Notes: generated from the letters alone by a model not told the origin. A stretch of 64,000 nucleotides of DNA from Symbiodinium natans (GCA_905221605.1 CAJNDS010001558.1:477001-541000); one strand, 5' to 3'. Positions 28,031-37,984 are shown, numbered from the stretch's first letter. A program made the numbers and translations.

Positions 28031-30042
28031 CCAACTTTGTCCCGGGCAAGCTGCATCCGCGTCAGTCTCCAGCTCGTTGATGGCCTCCATCTGCAGCGCG
28101 ACGAAAAGATGCAGGAGTCCGCGCCCGACCCAGTAGTCCAGCAGCGGGAAGAACTGCCTGGTTTAGGGTTTAGGGTTTAGGGTTTAGGGTTTAGGGTTTA
28201 GGGTTTAGGGTTTAGGGTTTAGGGTTTAGGGTTTAGGGTTTAGGGTTTAGGGTTTAGGGTTTAGGTTTTAGGGTTTAGGGCTTAGGGCTTGGGGTTCAGG
28301 GTTTAGGGTTTAGGGTTTAGGGTGTAGGGCTTAGGGTCAAGGGTTCAGGGTCTAGTACTATTTGCTTAAGAACCCCCCAAAAAGCATAAACAACTTCCCT
28401 ATAAAGGGAACAAGAGGGATTAGCATTCTTTATGTTCGGGCGGTTCCTGAGCAAATAGTAGTTGGCTTCCAGGTTCGGGAACCGGAACCGGGGTTCTAGA
28501 TTTGAAGGCGTTCAGCCTCTAGGGTTGGGAGCAACGGCTTTCGCCATTAAACGTCAGAAGCCGCGTGTCAGCAAGGCAAGTGAGGCACTTGCTTGTAAAG
28601 ATAGAAAAAGAAAAAGGTCATGTGGGTCACACTACAAGCACCAACTCAAGATAAAAATAGAAAGCGTTCATGTTTAGAAGCTACTAAGCAGCGTAGGGTG
28701 ATGTGGTGCCTTGCTGGTTGCTAGAGGGAGATTTGCACATCTCATCACACATGGCGGTTTCCGAAAATAGGGGACCCCCCCCACCCCCCAAAAAAAAAAT
28801 AAATAAAATAGACCCCAAATAATAGGCCAAATAGTAGGACCGCCCTATACTAAGGATCCCAATAAGGTACCCATACTATCGCAAGCCCCCACATGAAAGT
28901 TCATGCTCCCGTCGCCTCAAGCAAGCACAGGGACAGGACGACGACTTCCGCGTGACCTGGTGGATGTAAGGCCTTTGGGTTTGGGTCTAGGGTTTAGGCT
29001 TTAGGGTTTCGGGTCTCGGGTCTAGGGTTTAGGGTTTAGGGTTTAGGATTTCGGGTCTACGGTTTAGGGTTTAGGGTTTAGGGTTTAGGGTTTAGGGTTT
29101 AGGATTTCGGGTGTCGGGTTTCGGGTCTAGGGAGGGAAATCCGGGATCCGGGTGCTTAGCAAACCCTGTCTCAGGGCGGTACTTTGGGAGATGCTGCTCA
29201 GTGGTGATGGCCAAGGTCTCCCATTTGCTTAAGAACCCCAGGGAAAAAAGATAATACTCGCTATTTTGCCCTTGCGAGGAAGAGCATATTTGCCTTTTGG
29301 GTTTTCTTGGGCGAATATAGCAAATGGTAGAGGTCTCACATGGTGTGATCTTCTTGACAAAGGCACATTTCTATGAGCAATAACGATCTGACGTCATCCT
29401 AGGCAAGTATTCACCCTAAACCCTAAACCCGAAAACCCACTTGTCAGTGGAATGCACATATCCGTGGAATGACATCCCGAACCATGTGGGCATTGTTTAG
29501 GGTTTAGGGTTCCGGGTTAACATTCGGGCCGCCTGAAAGAACTTTCCTGCCCTAAACATTCCCCAAATTAGGCCCAGGGTGTAGAAACTTTCAGGGAAAC
29601 CCTAAACCCTAAACCCTAAAACCTAAACCCTAAACCCTAAACCCTAAGATTGATCTGCATTCTGGGCTCTGCATGGGTCGCCCATGTCGCATCCTTCCTG
29701 AAGTAGTCTAGGGCACCCAGAGGGTTTGAGGCTTAGGGCAATCATGCCCTAAACCCTAGACCCTAAACCCTAAACCCTAGACCCTAAACCCTAACAAGTC
29801 ATTCTTGAGCACAAGAAGCGCTTCGCCACACGCAGCATCCTCGAGCCCACAGCATCCTAAAGCCTTCCAACCATAAACCCGTAAGCCCCTAAACCGGCCC
29901 TACACCCTAAGCCATAAACCCATAAACCCATAAGCCCCTAAGCCCTGAACCCTAAACCCCAAACCCGAAACCCTAAACCCTAACTTCCACAAAGGCTGCG
30001 CCTGCTCGGCGATCAGCAGGCAGCAGAAGGCGGCGGAGGTCC
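28031..30042 (-). CDS. Hydrophobic membrane-type protein, two exons
   Basis: Minus exons 30042-29985 (acceptor AGATGCAG; TSAAFCCLLIAEQAQPLW, donor GTTAGGG) and 28157-28031 (acceptor CCCTAAACCAG; QFFPLLDYWVGRGLLHLFVA..., donor GTTTAGGG). They join in phase through a Lys codon. Two hydrophobic stretches and the GRGLLHLF motif suggest a small multi-span membrane protein, with distant resemblance to COPI-associated TVP15-type proteins (impression only). The intron would contain plus-strand exons at 28473-29860, so the linkage may be wrong. Confidence 0.45.
28161..28345 (+). repeat. TTTAGGG tract
   Basis: About 23 heptamers. On the minus strand its edge CCCTAAACCAG is the acceptor of exon 28157-28031. 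Confidence 0.97.
28355..28463. mobile_element. TIR family 1 copy
   Basis: ACTATTTGCTTAAGAACC at the left, GGTTCCTGAGCAAATAGT at the right, core CCCTATAAAGGGAAC. AGT flanks both ends. Confidence 0.8.
28473..28677 (+). CDS. Probable terminal exon, basic C-terminus
   Basis: Acceptor TTGGCTTCCAG immediately follows the family 1 element. About 67 codons (FGNRNRGSRFEGVQPLGLGA...) to TAG at 28675. KDRKRKR near the end could be a nuclear-localisation or nucleic-acid binding patch. No family recognised. Confidence 0.5.
28754..28897. mobile_element. TIR family 4 copy with expanded C/A runs
   Basis: GGTTTCCGAAAATAGGGGAC at the left and the CCAATAAGGTACCC core at the right. Homopolymer C and A runs enlarge the middle. 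Confidence 0.6.
28900..29376 (+). CDS. Three-exon gene end with a family 1 element as intron
   Basis: Exons 28900-28965 (SCSRRLKQAQGQDDDFRVTW, donor GTAAGG), 29175-29215 (acceptor CTGTCTCAG; AVLWEMLLSGDGQ, donor GTCTCC) and 29333-29376 (LTWCDLLDKGTFL, stop TGA). All phases match. The second intron 29216-29332 is a family 1 element flanked by AGGTCTC repeats, so splicing by GT-AG leaves the uninterrupted sequence. The first exon begins at the right end of a family 4 element. Confidence 0.6.
29000..29130 (+). repeat. TTTAGGG tract with TTTCGGG/TCTAGGG variants
   Basis: Heptamers interrupted by short TTTCGGGTC blocks. It lies in the first intron of the gene 28900-29376. Confidence 0.9.
29221..29328. 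mobile_element. TIR family 1 copy with AGGTCTC TSD
   Basis: CCATTTGCTTAAGAACCCC at the left, GCGAATATAGCAAATGG at the right. Direct repeats AGGTCTCC (29214-29221) and AGGTCTCA (29331-29338) flank it. Confidence 0.8.
29649..29860 (+). CDS. Two neighbouring candidate exons
   Basis: 29649-29711 (acceptor CCCTAAG; IDLHSGLCMGRPCRILPEVV, stop TAG) and 29799-29860 (acceptor AACAAG; ILEHKKRFATRSILEPTAS, stop TAA). Their phases do not join, so they may belong to different transcripts or one may be false. Confidence 0.35.
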
Positions 30043-30314
30043 CTGCATCTGTGCGTTGCAGTCGCGCTAGTGTGCGGAGGCTCGGAGTTCGGAATCACGC
30101 AGGCCTTTACAGCCAGACGCCCAACAACGCCACCCTGAATCCCTGAACCCAAACCCTGAACCCTGAACCCTAAAACTCGCCCTAAACCCTACACCCTAAA
30201 CTTTAGGTCTTTTTTGTGGGCTGAGGCTTGGAATTCTCGGCTGTCGCTTGTTGCTTCAGGTGATAGGGTGTAGGGCTTAGGGAACCTTCAACGCGCTTGT
30301 CGGGAGCCTTTCAG

Positions 30315-30592
30315 TATGATGACCGGCGGGCTCTCCTGATATGTGACCTTGGTACAGGGATTTGAGGTGCAGGGTCTAGGGTTTCAGGGTGTCGGTTGTA
30401 GGGCTTGGCCCCTAAAATAGAGCTCGGTACCCTAAACCCTAAACACTACCAGCGAATGCGAACGGGTACTGATTTTCAGTCGCCGCGGTACGGGTGCTTT
30501 TTGTCTAGATTCGCTTACTTCTTTTTCGTGACTACTTCTTTGGGTTGTTGAAGGAGTCTTTTGCAGGGTTTTTAGAAGGGCTTAGAGTCTAA
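30315..30592 (+). CDS. Candidate three-exon hydrophobic fragment
   Basis: 30315-30351 (acceptor AGCCTTTCAG, donor GTACAG; YDDRRALLICDL), an 8-base microexon 30480-30487 (acceptor GATTTTCAG) and 30509-30592 (acceptor TTTTTGTCTAG; IRLLLFRDYFFGLLKESFAG..., stop TAA). Phase works only with the microexon and a 21-base intron, which is implausibly short for most spliceosomes. Confidence 0.35.
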
Positions 30593-30861
30593 GGCTTAGA
30601 GTGATGATATTTCAGTATTCTTGTGGCCTACTAAACCCATGAAGTTCTGTCTGGGTTTCCTCTGGGTTTCCCTTTGGGATACCTTTAGGGATCCCTTGGG
30701 TTGCCCTTGATAGCATTCCTTTCGGTTTGTCTTTAGTTTAGGGTTTAGGGTTTAGGGTTCAGGGTGCAGGGTTTAGGGTTTAGAGAGTGTCTCTCCCCTG
30801 GTTGCCCGTTATAGCATTCCTTCCCCTTGGTGCCTTTCAAAGCCTCCCCACGCACGCCCAG

Positions 30862-31111
30862 AAACGGGAAGCAGAAATGCGCACACGGATGCTCGCGGTT
30901 TAGGGTTTAGGGTTTTCCTGAGAAAGTGGCCTCAAACCCCACGAATAGAAGAAAGTAAACGAACGAACTCGCTGGTAACCCCAAACCCTAAACCTCTCTA
31001 AAGCGCATCGAAGAGAATTATACCAAGGAGTGCCACAAGACATTTAAGAGCGGCGCGCTCGTGGTTCGAACGGTCCAGGTGTTTCGAGCTAAAGGGCTGG
31101 TTTGGCTAGAC
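30862..31111 (+). CDS. Candidate exons, charged protein
   Basis: 30862-30897 (acceptor CACGCCCAG; KREAEMRTRMLA, donor GTTTAGGG), 30923-30954 (KVASNPTNRR) and a longer exon from 31004 (acceptor CTCTAAAG; RIEENYTKECHKTFKSGALV...). The first two are separated by only 25 bases and the second-to-third phase does not match. The third, open for 47 codons to TAA at 31145, is the most convincing. Confidence 0.4.
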
Positions 31112-31405
31112 CCAAGAGTCACCTGGCGTGCCCTGTTTTTGGTTTAAAGGGGGGATTTTAAAAAAGGGAACCCAAACCCTAAAAAAGGAATGAGGGCCTA
31201 AACTGTAAACATCGTACTTCGGGTCGACTTGGTATATGTACCTACGGGTCTCGCATGGAAAACCATGACTGGTCAGCGGGTTCGTATCTCAACATCGTAG
31301 TGAAATCGTATTGAAACCATGTCAGGAAAGTCCAGGCCAGATTTTCCGCCACAGGCCAACTAGAAGCTCCTGGCCCTAAACCCAATAAGGGCCTAGTCTG
31401 GGTCC
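31112..31405. mobile_element. TIR family 3 copy with nested insert
   Basis: CTAGACCCAAGAGTCACCTG at the left and TGGGTCCTAG at the right. The family core (GTGCCCTGTTTTTGGTTTAA) is followed at about 31200 by about 180 bases absent from other copies before AATAAGGGCCTAGTCTGGG resumes. Confidence 0.55.
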
Positions 31406-31495
31406 TAGCTTAGGAGTTCGAAAGAATAGGGCTGAGGCTTGAGGGTTTTGATGGCGACAGCTTCGGGTGGTGGAGGGTGGTGAGGGATGTGGGTG

Positions 31496-32068
31496 CTAGT
31501 CCGAGCACCTGTTTAGCTAATACCTCCACATTTGAAGAATGTTTCTCGTCGAGAGGCCCGCCGGAAGACTACTTTCCATTACGGGGGGTTTCGTATGGGC
31601 CGATACCGCCATATTTAACGAGTTTTTTCGGGGGATTCCAGAATTTCTCGCCGGGCTCCTGCTTGGTTTAAAAAAGTAAAAGCTTTCAAAAGAAGCCGAA
31701 GCTTTATCTTTCTAGAATCTGAGGCCCTTCAGAAAGCTAGGATTTCTTATGTGAGTGCTTACTGGAGGAGAGAAGCTTTCATTCTTTCCTGAGCTACCCC
31801 TTATGGGCTCTGCCCGGCAAAGACAGCCTCACATTTATAAAAAAGGACCACAATTATGGGAGGCCCTGGGCGGGGCAGCCCTGGTCTGGCTATTCAGTTC
31901 AAATGCAGGTTGAATACATTCCAATTGTTTTCAATACATTCCTATTGTTTTTAATAGAGAATCGATACAGGGCCATGGTCTTATTATTGCGGAACCCTGC
32001 CTTTCTTATTGTGGGGGGGGGGGGGGGGGGGGGGGGGGGTGGGCCCAATTAAACAGGTGCTCGGATTA
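31496..32068. mobile_element. TIR family 6 element, longer copy
   Basis: CTAGTCCGAGCACCTGTTTA at the left and AATTAAACAGGTGCTCGGAT at the right. Shares GGAAGACTACTTTCCATTA and ATAGAGAATC with the copy at 19.3 kb but has about 240 extra central bases. A G-run of about 29 bases precedes the right end. No transposase. Confidence 0.8.
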
Positions 32069-32525
32069 AGGAAACCCTGAGCCATACACGGTTCAGGATT
32101 TAGGGTTAGGGTTTAGGGTTTCGGGTTAAAGCGGCTTAGTTTAAGGCCACGAGGCTAAATACCCTGAGCCCCGCGATGCCAACAAGCCGAACACTCACAA
32201 AACCACCTAAACCGAAACCCTGAACCCTGAACCCTGAACCCTAAACCCTAAACCCTAAAGCCTGGAAAATAAGTCCACGCCGACAATCAACAGCGACATG
32301 GGCAGGAAAATCCGACTTTCAGGGTTTATGCCGTGTTTAGGGTCTTGTAGGGCTTCGTTAGGGCCCCTAAACCTTAAACCTTACATGTTGAGGGTGTGGA
32401 GTTTAGGGCCTGTTGAGCTCCAGGGCTGGTTGGGGGGCAGCTTCCTAATCCCTGAACCCTAAACCCGAAACCCGAAACCCTAAACCCTAAACCTTAAACC
32501 CCAAACCAAAACCAGAACCCTAAAC

Positions 32526-32579
32526 CATCAAGGCTCCAGCGATGCTTGCCACGCACGCTCCGATGGCGCCCAGCAGGAC
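32526..32579 (-). CDS. Probable transmembrane exon
   Basis: Acceptor GGTTGCTGCAG, 18 codons VLLGAIGACVASIAGALM (a Gly/Ala-rich hydrophobic span), donor GTTTAGGG. It could be an upstream exon of the membrane protein at 28031-30042. Confidence 0.45.
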
Positions 32580-32665
32580 CTGCAGCAACCCAGGGGTTTA
32601 GGGTTTAGGGTTTAAGGGTTTAAGGGTTTAAGGGTTTAAGGGTTTGGGGTTTAGGGTTTAGGCAG

Positions 32666-32730
32666 ATGTTCGCTTCTCGCAATGATGGCGCTTGTTGGGT
32701 GCCTGTTGTCATATGGACCCTTTGTATCCC
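32666..32730 (+). CDS. Possible first exon
   Basis: ATG-led frame MFASRNDGACWVPVVIWTLC running into a family 3 relative. A CAG acceptor sits directly before the ATG, so this may be internal. Confidence 0.35.
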
Positions 32731-32864
32731 TTGGTAGCCCAGAAACCATATTACATTGTCACTAGTTTAAGGGTACCCTTTTTTGAGCTGGCTGCTTTGT
32801 AAGGGTACCTTGAACCAAGTTCAAATCACGGGCAAAAGGGTACCACTGGGCTACCAGGATTCAC
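32728..32864. mobile_element. TIR family 3 relative
   Basis: CCTTGGTAGCCCAG at the left and CTGGGCTACCAGG at the right are inverted. Contains AAGGGTACC three times. Confidence 0.65.
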
Positions 32865-32874
32865 ACTAAACTAA

Positions 32875-32995
32875 ACCCTAAACCCTAAACCCTAAACCCT
32901 AAACCCTAAACCCTAAACCCTAAACCCTAAACCCTAAACCCTAAACCCTAAACCCTAAACCCTCCTAAACCCTCAACCCTAAGCCCTAAACCCTA
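32875..32995 (-). repeat. CCCTAAA tract
   Basis: Fifteen or more heptamers with a CCTCCTAAA interruption. Confidence 0.95.
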
Positions 32996-33083
32996 ACAAA
33001 CAGCAAGGGGCTCAGTTTCATGCGGGCTCGGTGCCCCAAGTAACCTCGGGGAAAAGAAGAGGGGAAGTCGGTGGAAGCCCCCT

Positions 33084-33700
33084 TTCAATGTTTGTAGCCT
33101 TAAGCTTATGAGCTTGTTCAGCCAGATTCTGGGGTCGCAAAATTTTTTTGCTAAAAATCTTGCTGAAATCATCCTCTGGTGTTGCCCTCCATCATTGTCC
33201 TATCTGCTTCATCATCCTAAAATCATCACCTTTTTGTCCTCGAAACATACTTTGGCATTGTCGTCCCCACTTTTCCTCTCCGCCATAGCATCCTAAAAAT
33301 TATCCCTTTTTCCCTCGATTAGGAAGCCGGAATTTTGACGTAGGGTGATTTTAGGGTGATTTTCGGATGATTTTAGGGTTTTATGTGGAGGATAATGTTG
33401 AGGAATTCTAGGAAGATTGAGAAACAGGCATTTTGACATAAGATGATTTTAGGATGATGTGGAGGGTAAATTCGAGGATGATTTTAGGAAGGAAGCCGGA
33501 ATTTTCACAGAGGATAAATTTAGGATGAGGTGTAGGATAATTTGGAGGAGGACTTTTAGGAAGCTTGGGAAGCCGGAATGTGGAGGGAGGATGGTTTGAG
33601 GAAGAACCCGTTTGATGATTTTCGGAAGATTTTTAGCAAACACTAATTTTACCCAAGCCCAATGTTTGGCTCCAAAAATTCTCATAACCTTAAGCTCTGA
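33084..33700. mobile_element. Foldback element with long imperfect inverted arms
   Basis: CAATGTTTGTAGCCTTAAGC and TTTGCTAAAAATCTTGCTGA at the left have inverted counterparts at the right (AGATTTTTAGCAAACACTAA, CCCAATGTTTGG, CATAACCTTAAGC). The right arm is rich in GATGATTTTAGG and the left arm in the complement (CATCCTAAAATCATC). AT-rich against its surroundings. Sixty-codon frames inside are not supported. Confidence 0.75.
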
Positions 33701-34118
33701 ACACCAAAACCCCAAACCCAAAAACCCGAAAACCCGAAACCCTAAACCTCAGGGGGAAGAAGCGTACCGGTGGACCTTGGTGGGGGCCCCGCAATAGAGA
33801 AAGCTGAACATCCTAGAAATCAATGGAAGGGGTCTTGAGATTCTATCACCGTCCCACCTTTAACCCACCCTGCTAAACAAAATGCCGTTCAAGACTTCTC
33901 AAGGCACGATTCTCGGAGGTCTCCCGTAGGGCGTAATGTTCAAGAAGGTTCAGGCTTAGGGACCCAGACCTTGCACCCTTAACCCTAAACCCTGAACCCC
34001 AAACCCTAAACCCGAAACCCCCCTAAACTCCAGGCCCAAGCAGAGGGCCCAACCAGCACGTCCACCACGGAGATGCATCGGCACCACCTCTCGAAGGCTG
34101 AAACCATGGGCGCTTAGC

Positions 34119-34200
34119 ATGGTCCAGGAGCTTGTTTATGGGGATCCGAAGTATGGGCCTACAGTGAAAAACGGGGGATTATATAACAAGGGGCTTACCC
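34119..34200 (+). CDS. Possible exon
   Basis: ATG-led frame MVQELVYGDPKYGPTVKNGG, also preceded by GGTCCAG. It runs into a short CCCTAAACC motif near 34198. Confidence 0.35.
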
Positions 34201-34399
34201 TAAACCCTGAACCCGGTCCGCCTCCACGTAAGGCGGACCGGAGCGCCGAAGGAGTCTTACGACGACTGAGCTTGGCTACGCTCCGAACACGAAAGTTAAG
34301 TTTGAGAACGACAGTATCTCAAACTTGTAACCGGATGTGCTTCAACATTCCTCATATGTCATAGGTGACCCCAAACCATTTGTATCATTCCGGGACTCC

Positions 34400-34560
34400 T
34401 ACAGGTTTAGAGTCAGAGTTTGGGTGTCACGGATCTAGTTTGGAGACTCTGGAGTCAGATTCTCGAGCAAGAGCGTGGATCGGGTCAGGGTCTGGAGGAA
34501 GAGTCTGGAGTCGGACTTCGGAGAGGCTGGAGTCAGAGTCTGGAGGAAAGGCTTGGTCCG
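34400..34560 (+). repeat. Degenerate GGAGTCAGAGTCTGG repeats
   Basis: Short units GGAGTCAGA, GTCTGGAGGAA and CTGGAGTC recur about eight times with divergence. Frames open on both strands are repeat-driven. Confidence 0.6.
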
Positions 34561-35138
34561 AGATGGCACAGAGCCGTAGACGCCTAAGCTCCCCAACGCA
34601 GCCCCAAACTCATTGCTCCCCACTGTGTCCCCGCCCGCCCGCTGACTCGCCGCCAGGCATTCTCGATAAGGTGAAATTAAGAACCAGACCAGACCATCTG
34701 TTCCCTCGCCCAGGCCCAGCTGAGCCTGACAGCGGCGCGCGTGACGAAGGAGAAGCGCAGAACAAGTTGAAGCAAAGAGTTGCCGTGAATGTCGGCTCCC
34801 GTCCGGCTTTCATCCGTCTCTGACTCTGCCCGCGACAAGCGCGAGTGGCCAGCAAGATTCCAGGAGAGAAGACCATGCAAGGTCAAGAGAAGAAACACAC
34901 CATCTGATTTTGTCCGCTTCGGCCTCAGATAGAATGACATGCGAGCTGTCACACAGGCCGGGCACATCGCTACAAGGCACAGAGCCCGGCTCTCATTTCC
35001 TCGGCGAGTCTCCTCCGGACTCCTCCGTTTCGCAAGCTTTCCAGCCGCCAATGTGAATGCAAGTCATGAAGCTCCTCGGCACGTTGGCGGGCTTCAGCCA
35101 GTCTCCTGCAAGAGGCAACATGGTGGCATTTCGGCGAT
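34560..35138. other. Tract-free GC-rich sequence without a chosen frame
   Basis: Several overlapping frames of 62-190 codons on both strands. None has composition clearly better than the rest. It continues the island containing the minus-strand pseudogene. Confidence 0.4.
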
Positions 35139-35940
35139 TTACTTCGGCGTCTTGACGCTGGCAGTCCTACGTCGGGATTTTGGACTTGGAGTCAACGACG
35201 GCCCTTGGGCAAAATTTACGCCACACCCCAGTGCACGCCGACAGGGACACCGAGCACTCATCGCACCTCGGGGATCGTCTTTGGACTTCGCCTTGGCCGC
35301 CATGTTCAGAGTGGCCAGCTTCTTGAGCTGCCACACCGACGAAGAATTCTCGGGCTTCTCGTCCTTCGCCCGCGGACCAAAGATGCTGGCCACGCGACTC
35401 GGGCTTGCCAAAAAGGGATCTTCTTCTGCAGACTCTTCATCTTGTTCGGTGGCTTTGGCGCTGAGCGAATCCTCGCTGGCGACCGTAGTCCCTCTGCGAA
35501 CCTGCTCGTTGTAGCACGCGAGCACGGTGGCCAACTAACAGGGCCTCATCGTCGTCGGGGTTCTTCAGGAAGCTGTGTACCTCTTGTGGAACGACTCCGA
35601 TCTGGGCAGCGAGTTCCTCCACCCAACGATTCCGACCGAGCATATAAGCGCCTGTCCTTGCGGAAGATACGCGGTTGCGTTATAGAGATGCTCCGCGAGG
35701 ATGTTGATCCGCTTCCAATGGTTGGCCTGCTCGGTGTCGGCCAAGAGTTCCCCCCTTCTTCTTCCTGAGCCCGAGCTGCGCGAAGGAGGGAGGCGACTTA
35801 TCGTCAAATTGAAAGAAAAAAGAGCGCTTCATGTTTGTAACGACTTCCTGATCCGACTCGGGCCTTTGTTGTTCGCGTTCGGCTTTGTGCACGGGTTTTA
35901 GGTTAGCTGTGTTTTTTTTTGTGGCCGGACTATCCCCCAA
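35139..35940 (-). pseudogene. Frame-broken coding region, unknown protein
   Basis: Read on minus, protein-like stretches follow one another in different frames: 35940-35760 (MKRSFFFQFDDKSPPSFAQL), about 35757-35650 (ELLADTEQANHWKRINILAE), 35645-35535 (NRWVEELAAQIGVVPQEVHS) and 35534-35139 (EQDEESAEEDPFLASPS...SVWQLKKLATL). Each change needs a one-base shift, the first at a GGGGGG run. It is either a decayed gene or assembly indels. No TTTAGGG tract interrupts it, unlike every other coding segment here. Confidence 0.5.
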
Positions 35941-36545
35941 TAAGCGACACCTGATCGGAGAGCCCGGAGCGACAGAGTCGGCAGGAGAAGCGGTGGGGTG
36001 TTTGCAAGACCTCCCGCCCCCCCACCCCCTCCCGTCAAGAGCTTAAGATCTTAAGATGTGGCTGGTCTGGGGAGGGTTGGTCACGAACGTTGCCGCGCGT
36101 GTGTGAAACATTCCCCACACGAGCGCCGCTGCATGGCACACCCTCAACCCTAAACCGCCCATACTTGGAACCCTAGAACCTGGTGCACTTCAAACTGCGC
36201 AGCTCTGAACAAACTGGGGCCCTACCACCTTGAGCCTCAAACCCTGGGGCCTAGGGTTTAGGGTGTAAGGTGGAGGGTTTAGGGTTTAGGGTTTAGGGTT
36301 TAGGGTTCAGGGTTCAGGGTTTAGGGTTTAGGGTTTAGGGTTTAGGGTTTGGGGTTTGGGGTTTGGGGTTTAGCGGCTTAGGGCTTGGGGTTTAGGATGG
36401 CCCGGGGGTTTAGTTTGCCGTTGGGGGTTCACACCCGTCCGCCTCAAGATGCAGTCTGGCCGCTCTGCCGTCTCCTAAAGCGGTTCAAGATCGGTTTAGG
36501 GTTTAGGGTTTAGGGTTAGGGTTTACGGTTTAGGGTTCTATGCAG

Positions 36546-36614
36546 CAGCCTCAGATCCCCTTTGGGCAAAAACACGGCCTTTTTGCAACTGCAAGACTGC
36601 GAGAAGCCCTATAG
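36546..36614 (+). CDS. Probable exon ending at stop
   Basis: Acceptor GTTCTATGCAG, 22 codons (QPQIPFGQKHGLFATARLRE), TAG. Confidence 0.45.
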   Translation, partial: QPQIPFGQKHGLFATARLREAL

Positions 36615-36784
36615 ATCCCCAAACTGAACCCCAACCCATCCTGAGACCCGAAAACCTTACAAAACTCAACCTCCGGAACCCCAAACCCTAAACCCTAATC
36701 CCAAAAACCTAAACCCAAGCGCCGTGACCCCGGAAAGTCCTTGAGAGGCGCCTCAGGCGCTTCAGACCCTCTCGGGGCCTCGAC

Positions 36785-36985
36785 CTTAAAGGTTTAGGGT
36801 TTAGGGTTTAGGGTTTAGGGTTTAGGGTTTAGGGTTTAGGCTTAGGGCTTAGGGCTCAGGGCTCAGGGCTCGGGGCTTAGGGTTCAGGCTTGTGGTTGCT
36901 TTTTCCTGGTTTAGGGCTTAGGGCTTAGGGCTTAGGGCTTAGGGCTTAGGGCTTAGGGCTTAGGGTTTAGGGTTTAGGGTATAAA
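36785..36985 (+). repeat. TTTAGGG and CTTAGGG arrays
   Basis: TTTAGGG block, then after a short unique gap nine CTTAGGG units (36909-36965), then TTTAGGG again. Confidence 0.95.
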
Positions 36986-37003
36986 AGGGAGGCCCGAAGA
37001 CAG

Positions 37004-37215
37004 GAAGCCTTTAGGGAGCCGCAAGGGGAGGCCTCCTTCTTCGTCCGTGGCAACTCCCCAGGCAAGCCGAACACCGCATCAAAAGCACTCAAGGAAGCCT
37101 TTGGGTTTATGAGGGTTCGGTTCAGGGTTTAGGGTTCAGGTTTAGGGTTGAGGGTCTTGGGGAGCACACCTCGACCCCAGAAGCCAGGAGAACCGCACTT
37201 GGCAAAACAAGCCCC
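37004..37215 (+). CDS. Two-exon fragment
   Basis: Exon 37004-37114 (acceptor GAAGACAG; EAFREPQGEASFFVRGNSPG..., donor GTTCGG) and exon from 37181 (acceptor CGACCCCAG; KPGEPHLAKQAPE), both phase 0. An alternative donor GTTTAT lies at 37105. Confidence 0.5.
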
Positions 37216-37267
37216 CGAAAACCCTAAACCCGAAGACCCTTGAACCCGAAACCCTCTAACCTTTCAA

Positions 37268-37400
37268 TCAAGGGACTAAAGGAGGGACCCATATAAGGGA
37301 CCTTAGGCGCAATGTAGGGGCTACTTAGGTACTTAGGGACTCTGGAAGACATGAATAGGGTTTATGTAAGGGAACAGGATTCTAGGGGTGCCTCCTTATA
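37268..37400. mobile_element. TIR family 8 copy
   Basis: AAGGGACTAAAGGAGGGACC at the left and GGTGCCTCCTTATATCG at the right. Confidence 0.6.
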
Positions 37401-37423
37401 TCGTAAACCCCTAAGCCCTGCGC

Positions 37424-37507
37424 CCTAAACCCTAAACCCTAAACCCTAAACCCTAGACCCTAGACCCTAGACCCTAAACCCTAAACCCTAAACCCTAAAC
37501 CCCAAAC
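37424..37507 (-). repeat. CCCTAAA/CCCTAGA tract
   Basis: About 12 heptamers with three CCCTAGA units in the middle. Confidence 0.95.
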
Positions 37508-37830
37508 CCCTACACCTTCAAAGAACCTCCAGCGCCATGGAAGCGGCCTTAAGGCTCCAGCGTCCATGGCATCAGCTCCGATGGTCTGTGCGGCCGGCAT
37601 ACCCCGGCGTGCGACCATGGGCGGGGCTTAGGGTTTGGGGTTTAGGGTTTAGGGCTAAGGGGTGTCGGGTTTGGGGTTTAGGGTTTAGGGCTAGGGTTTA
37701 GGGTTTGGGGGTTTTAGGGTTTGGGGTTTAGAGCTAAGAGTTTTGGGTTTAGGCCTGAAAATTCAGGTTTTTCAAGTTAGGTTGGGGGCACCACCTTGTC
37801 ATAACTTGCCGATTTCAAGGGTGTGCTCAG

Positions 37831-37882
37831 GGCGTGGGGGTGCTAACCGTCTCTACAAGAAAGCCCTGAAAGCTTACAGAGG
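37831..37882 (+). CDS. Probable internal exon, basic
   Basis: Acceptor GGTGTGCTCAG, 16 codons RGGANRLYKKALKAYR, donor GTTTGGGG. Confidence 0.45.
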
Positions 37883-37984
37883 GTTTGGGGCTTGAGGTGC
37901 AAAGTTGGCTCCTGAAGTACCGTGGAGTCCTCTGGCTGCAGCCCTGGCCAGCAGGGTTTAGGGTTTAGGGTTTAGGGCTTGGAG

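Noticed and set aside
34233-34375. Possible 5S rRNA-like sequence (CCGAACACGAAAGTTAAG)
   Set aside because: One short motif resembles the 5S loop B/C region, but the flanking helices and overall 120-base layout cannot be matched by eye.
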